The notes beneath the pieces were generated by a model. The model worked only from the letters and a program-made list of their open reading frames with translations. It searched no databases and was not told where the DNA came from. Source: Phymorhynchus buccinoides (Eukaryota; Mollusca; Gastropoda; Neogastropoda; Raphitomidae). From it: a DNA stretch of 64,000 bases. How positions within the stretch are numbered: position 1 is the first letter of the stretch; the number at the start of each line of letters is the position of its first letter. This document shows, piece after piece, positions 61,879 through 64,000 of the stretch. The stretch is from NCBI GenBank assembly GCA_017654935.2, contig CM065683.1:709546-773545 (forward strand). Reading direction: 5' to 3'. A program made the translations under genes and the position numbers.

Positions 61879-63856
61879 GTAGGTGTGTGTGTGTGTCACT
61901 GATGTTGATCAGTAATCCCACCACTCCACCCTGGTAGGTGTGTGTGTGTGTGTCACTGATGTTGATCAGCAATCCCTCCACTCCATCCTGGTAGGTGTGT
62001 GTGTGTCTGTCACTGATGTTGATCAGCAATCCCTCCACTCCATCCTGGTAGGTGTGTGTGTGTGTGTCACTGATGTTGATCAGCAATCCCTCCACTCCAT
62101 CCTGGTAGGTGTGTGTGTGTGTGTCACTGATGTTGATCAGCAATCCTACCACTCCACCCTGGTAGGTGTGTGTGTGTGTCACTGATGTTGATCAGCAATC
62201 CCACCACTCCACCCTGGTAGGTGTGTGTCACTGATGTTGATCAGCAATCCCACCACTCCATCCTGGTAGGTGTGTGTGTGTGTGTCACTGATGTTGATCA
62301 GCAATCCTACCACTCCACCCTGGTAGGTGTGTGTGTCTGTGATGTTGATCAGCAATCCCACCACTCCATCCTGGTAGGGGTGTGTGTGTGTCACTGATGT
62401 TGATCAGCAATCCCACCACTCCACCCTGGTAGGTGTGTGTGTGTGTGTGGTGTGGTCACTGATGTTGATCAGCAATCCCACCCACTTTTTTTTTTTTTTC
62501 CCCCACCCTGGTAGGTGGTGTGTGTGTGTTCACTGATGTTTGATCAGCACTCCCTACCACTCCACCCTGGTAAGGTGTGTGTGTGTGTGTCACTGGATGT
62601 TCATCAGAGCAATCCTACCACTCCATCCTGGTAGGTGTGTGTGTGTGTCACTGATGTTGATCAGCAATCCCACCACTCCACCCTGGTAGGTGTGTGTGTG
62701 TGTCACTGATGTTGATCAGCAATCCAACCACTCCATCCTGGTAGGTGTGTGTCACTGATGTTGATCAGCAATCCAACCACTCCACCCTGGTAGGTGTGTG
62801 TCACTGATGTTGATCAGCAATCCAACCACTCCATCCTGGTAGGTGTGTGTGTGTGTGTCACTGATGTTGATCAGCAATCCCTCCACTCCATCCTGGTAGG
62901 TGTGTGTGTGTGTGTCACTGATGTTGATCAGCAATCCCACCACTCCACCCTGGTAGGTGTGTGTGTGTGTGTCACTGATGTTGATCAGCAATCCAACCAC
63001 TCCATCCTGGTAGGTGTGTGTGTGTGTGTCACTGATGTTGATCAGCAATCCAACCACTCCACCCTGGTAGGTGTGTGTGTGTGTGTCACTGATGTTGATC
63101 AGCAATCCAACCACTCCACCCTGGTAGGTGTGTGTGTGTCACTGATGTTGATCAGCAATCCTACCACTCCATCCTGGTAGGTGTGTATGTGTCTGTCACT
63201 GATGTTGATCAGCAATCCTACCACTCCACCCTGGTAGGTGTGTGTGTGTCACTGATGTTGATCAGCAATCCAACCACTCCACCCTGGTAGGTGTGTGTGT
63301 GTGTGTCACTGATGTTGATCAGCAATCCTACCACTCCATCCTGGTAGGTGTGTGTGTGTCACTGATGTTGATCAGCAATCCCACCACTCCATCCTGGTAG
63401 GTGTGTGTGTGTCTGTCACTGATGTTGATCAGCAATCCCTCCACTCCAACCTGGTAGGTGTGTGTGTGTGTCACTGATGTTGATCAGCAATCCCACCACT
63501 CCACCCTGGTAGGTGTGTGTGTGTGTCACTGATGTTGATCAGCAATCCAACCACTCCATCCTGGTAGGTGTGTGTGTCTGTCACTGATGTTGATCAGCAA
63601 TCCCACCACTCCATCCTGGTAGGTGTGTGTGTGTGTGTCACTGATGTTGATCAGCAATCCCTCCACTCCATCCTGGTAGGTGTGTGTGTGTGTGTCACTG
63701 ATGTTGATCAGCAATCCCTCCACTCCATCCTGGTAGGTGTGTGTGTGTGTGTCACTGATGTTGATCAGCAATCCCTCCACTCCATCCTGGTAGGTGTGTG
63801 TGTGTGTGTCACTGATGTTGATCAGCAATCCTACCACTCCACCCTGGTAGGTGTGT
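61879..63856 (+). repeat. 55-57-bp donor-bearing minisatellite, about 35 units
   Basis: The unit is GATCAGCAATCCCACCACTC, CATCCTGGTAGGTGTGTGTG, TGTGTCACTGATGTT. The part up to CATCCTG repeats the last 28 bases of the exon at 61783, followed by its donor. The hairpin CTGAT-GTTG-ATCAG is in each unit. Corrupted at about 62480-62620, including a long T run. Open frames (VTDVDQQS type) are artefacts. Confidence 0.95.
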
Positions 63857-64000
63857 GTGTCACTGATGTTGATGGCAGGATGAATGTCACTGATGTTGAT
63901 GTCATGTTGATGGCAGGATGAATGTCACTGATGTGATTTTGATGGCAGGATGTCATTATGGTAACTTTGGTCTGTCACTGATGTTGATGGCAGGATGACT
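63857..64000. repeat. Short GATGGCAGGATGAATGTCAC repeat at window end
   Basis: TGTCACTGATGTTGATGGCA and GGATGAA recur three to four times irregularly. The core TCACTGATGTTGAT is shared with the preceding array, so this looks like its diverged edge. The array may continue past the window. Confidence 0.75.

Overview
This window looks like part of an animal genome, probably a marine invertebrate and possibly a mollusc. The reasons are spliced exons, introns of about 9 kb made of tandem repeats, abundant (ATC)n and (TG)n, short inverted-repeat DNA elements, and interspersed motifs that I associate with molluscs (a weak argument). There is no bacterial gene organisation, and I see no rRNA, tRNA or CRISPR array. 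Almost all long open frames here are artefacts of minisatellites whose unit is a multiple of three (75, 132, 63, 33, 57, 96 bp); I do not annotate them as genes.

The recognisable gene is on the + strand and belongs to the ceramide kinase / ceramide kinase-like family (CERK/CERKL, diacylglycerol-kinase catalytic fold). Its exons, in protein order, are: the GGDGT nucleotide-binding exon (29540-29757), an exon reading PVDVCSV...YGFGGN (11604-11784 and 39561-39742), a short exon AYDCEIEF (20809-20891 and 49262-49345), an exon WQALKGSF...APQGLS...FVRFLRR (58443-58654), and an exon YDFP.VE.HRC (59254 onward, in several degraded copies). Splice phases agree across all four junctions. The start of the gene is outside the window and its end is not seen. 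A 96-bp exon at 61783-61878 probably belongs to another, unrecognised gene.

Layout: copy A (1-28142) and copy B (about 30027-55150) are two versions of the same roughly 25-28 kb segment, separated by a 500-N gap (28143-28642) and the GGDGT exon region. They share exons, transposon insertions and array order but differ in array length. Long stretches of either copy carry dense indel noise (22.6-28.1, 28.6-32.1 and 44.9-49.1 kb). The exon order is not colinear if both are real, so a false (haplotypic) duplication is the simplest reading. Downstream come an 0.83-kb tandem duplication (54345-55993), a 35-bp array, the last recognised kinase exons, a two-copy interspersed repeat, a second 500-N gap and the 61.8-kb exon with its arrays.

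The most interesting biology is the relation of the minisatellites to the exons. Most exon edges here are flanked by an array whose unit contains that exon edge itself: splice acceptor plus start of exon upstream, or end of exon plus splice donor downstream. In addition, nearly every array unit holds a compact perfect inverted repeat. Together these suggest introns that grew by tandem duplication seeded at splice junctions and hairpins.
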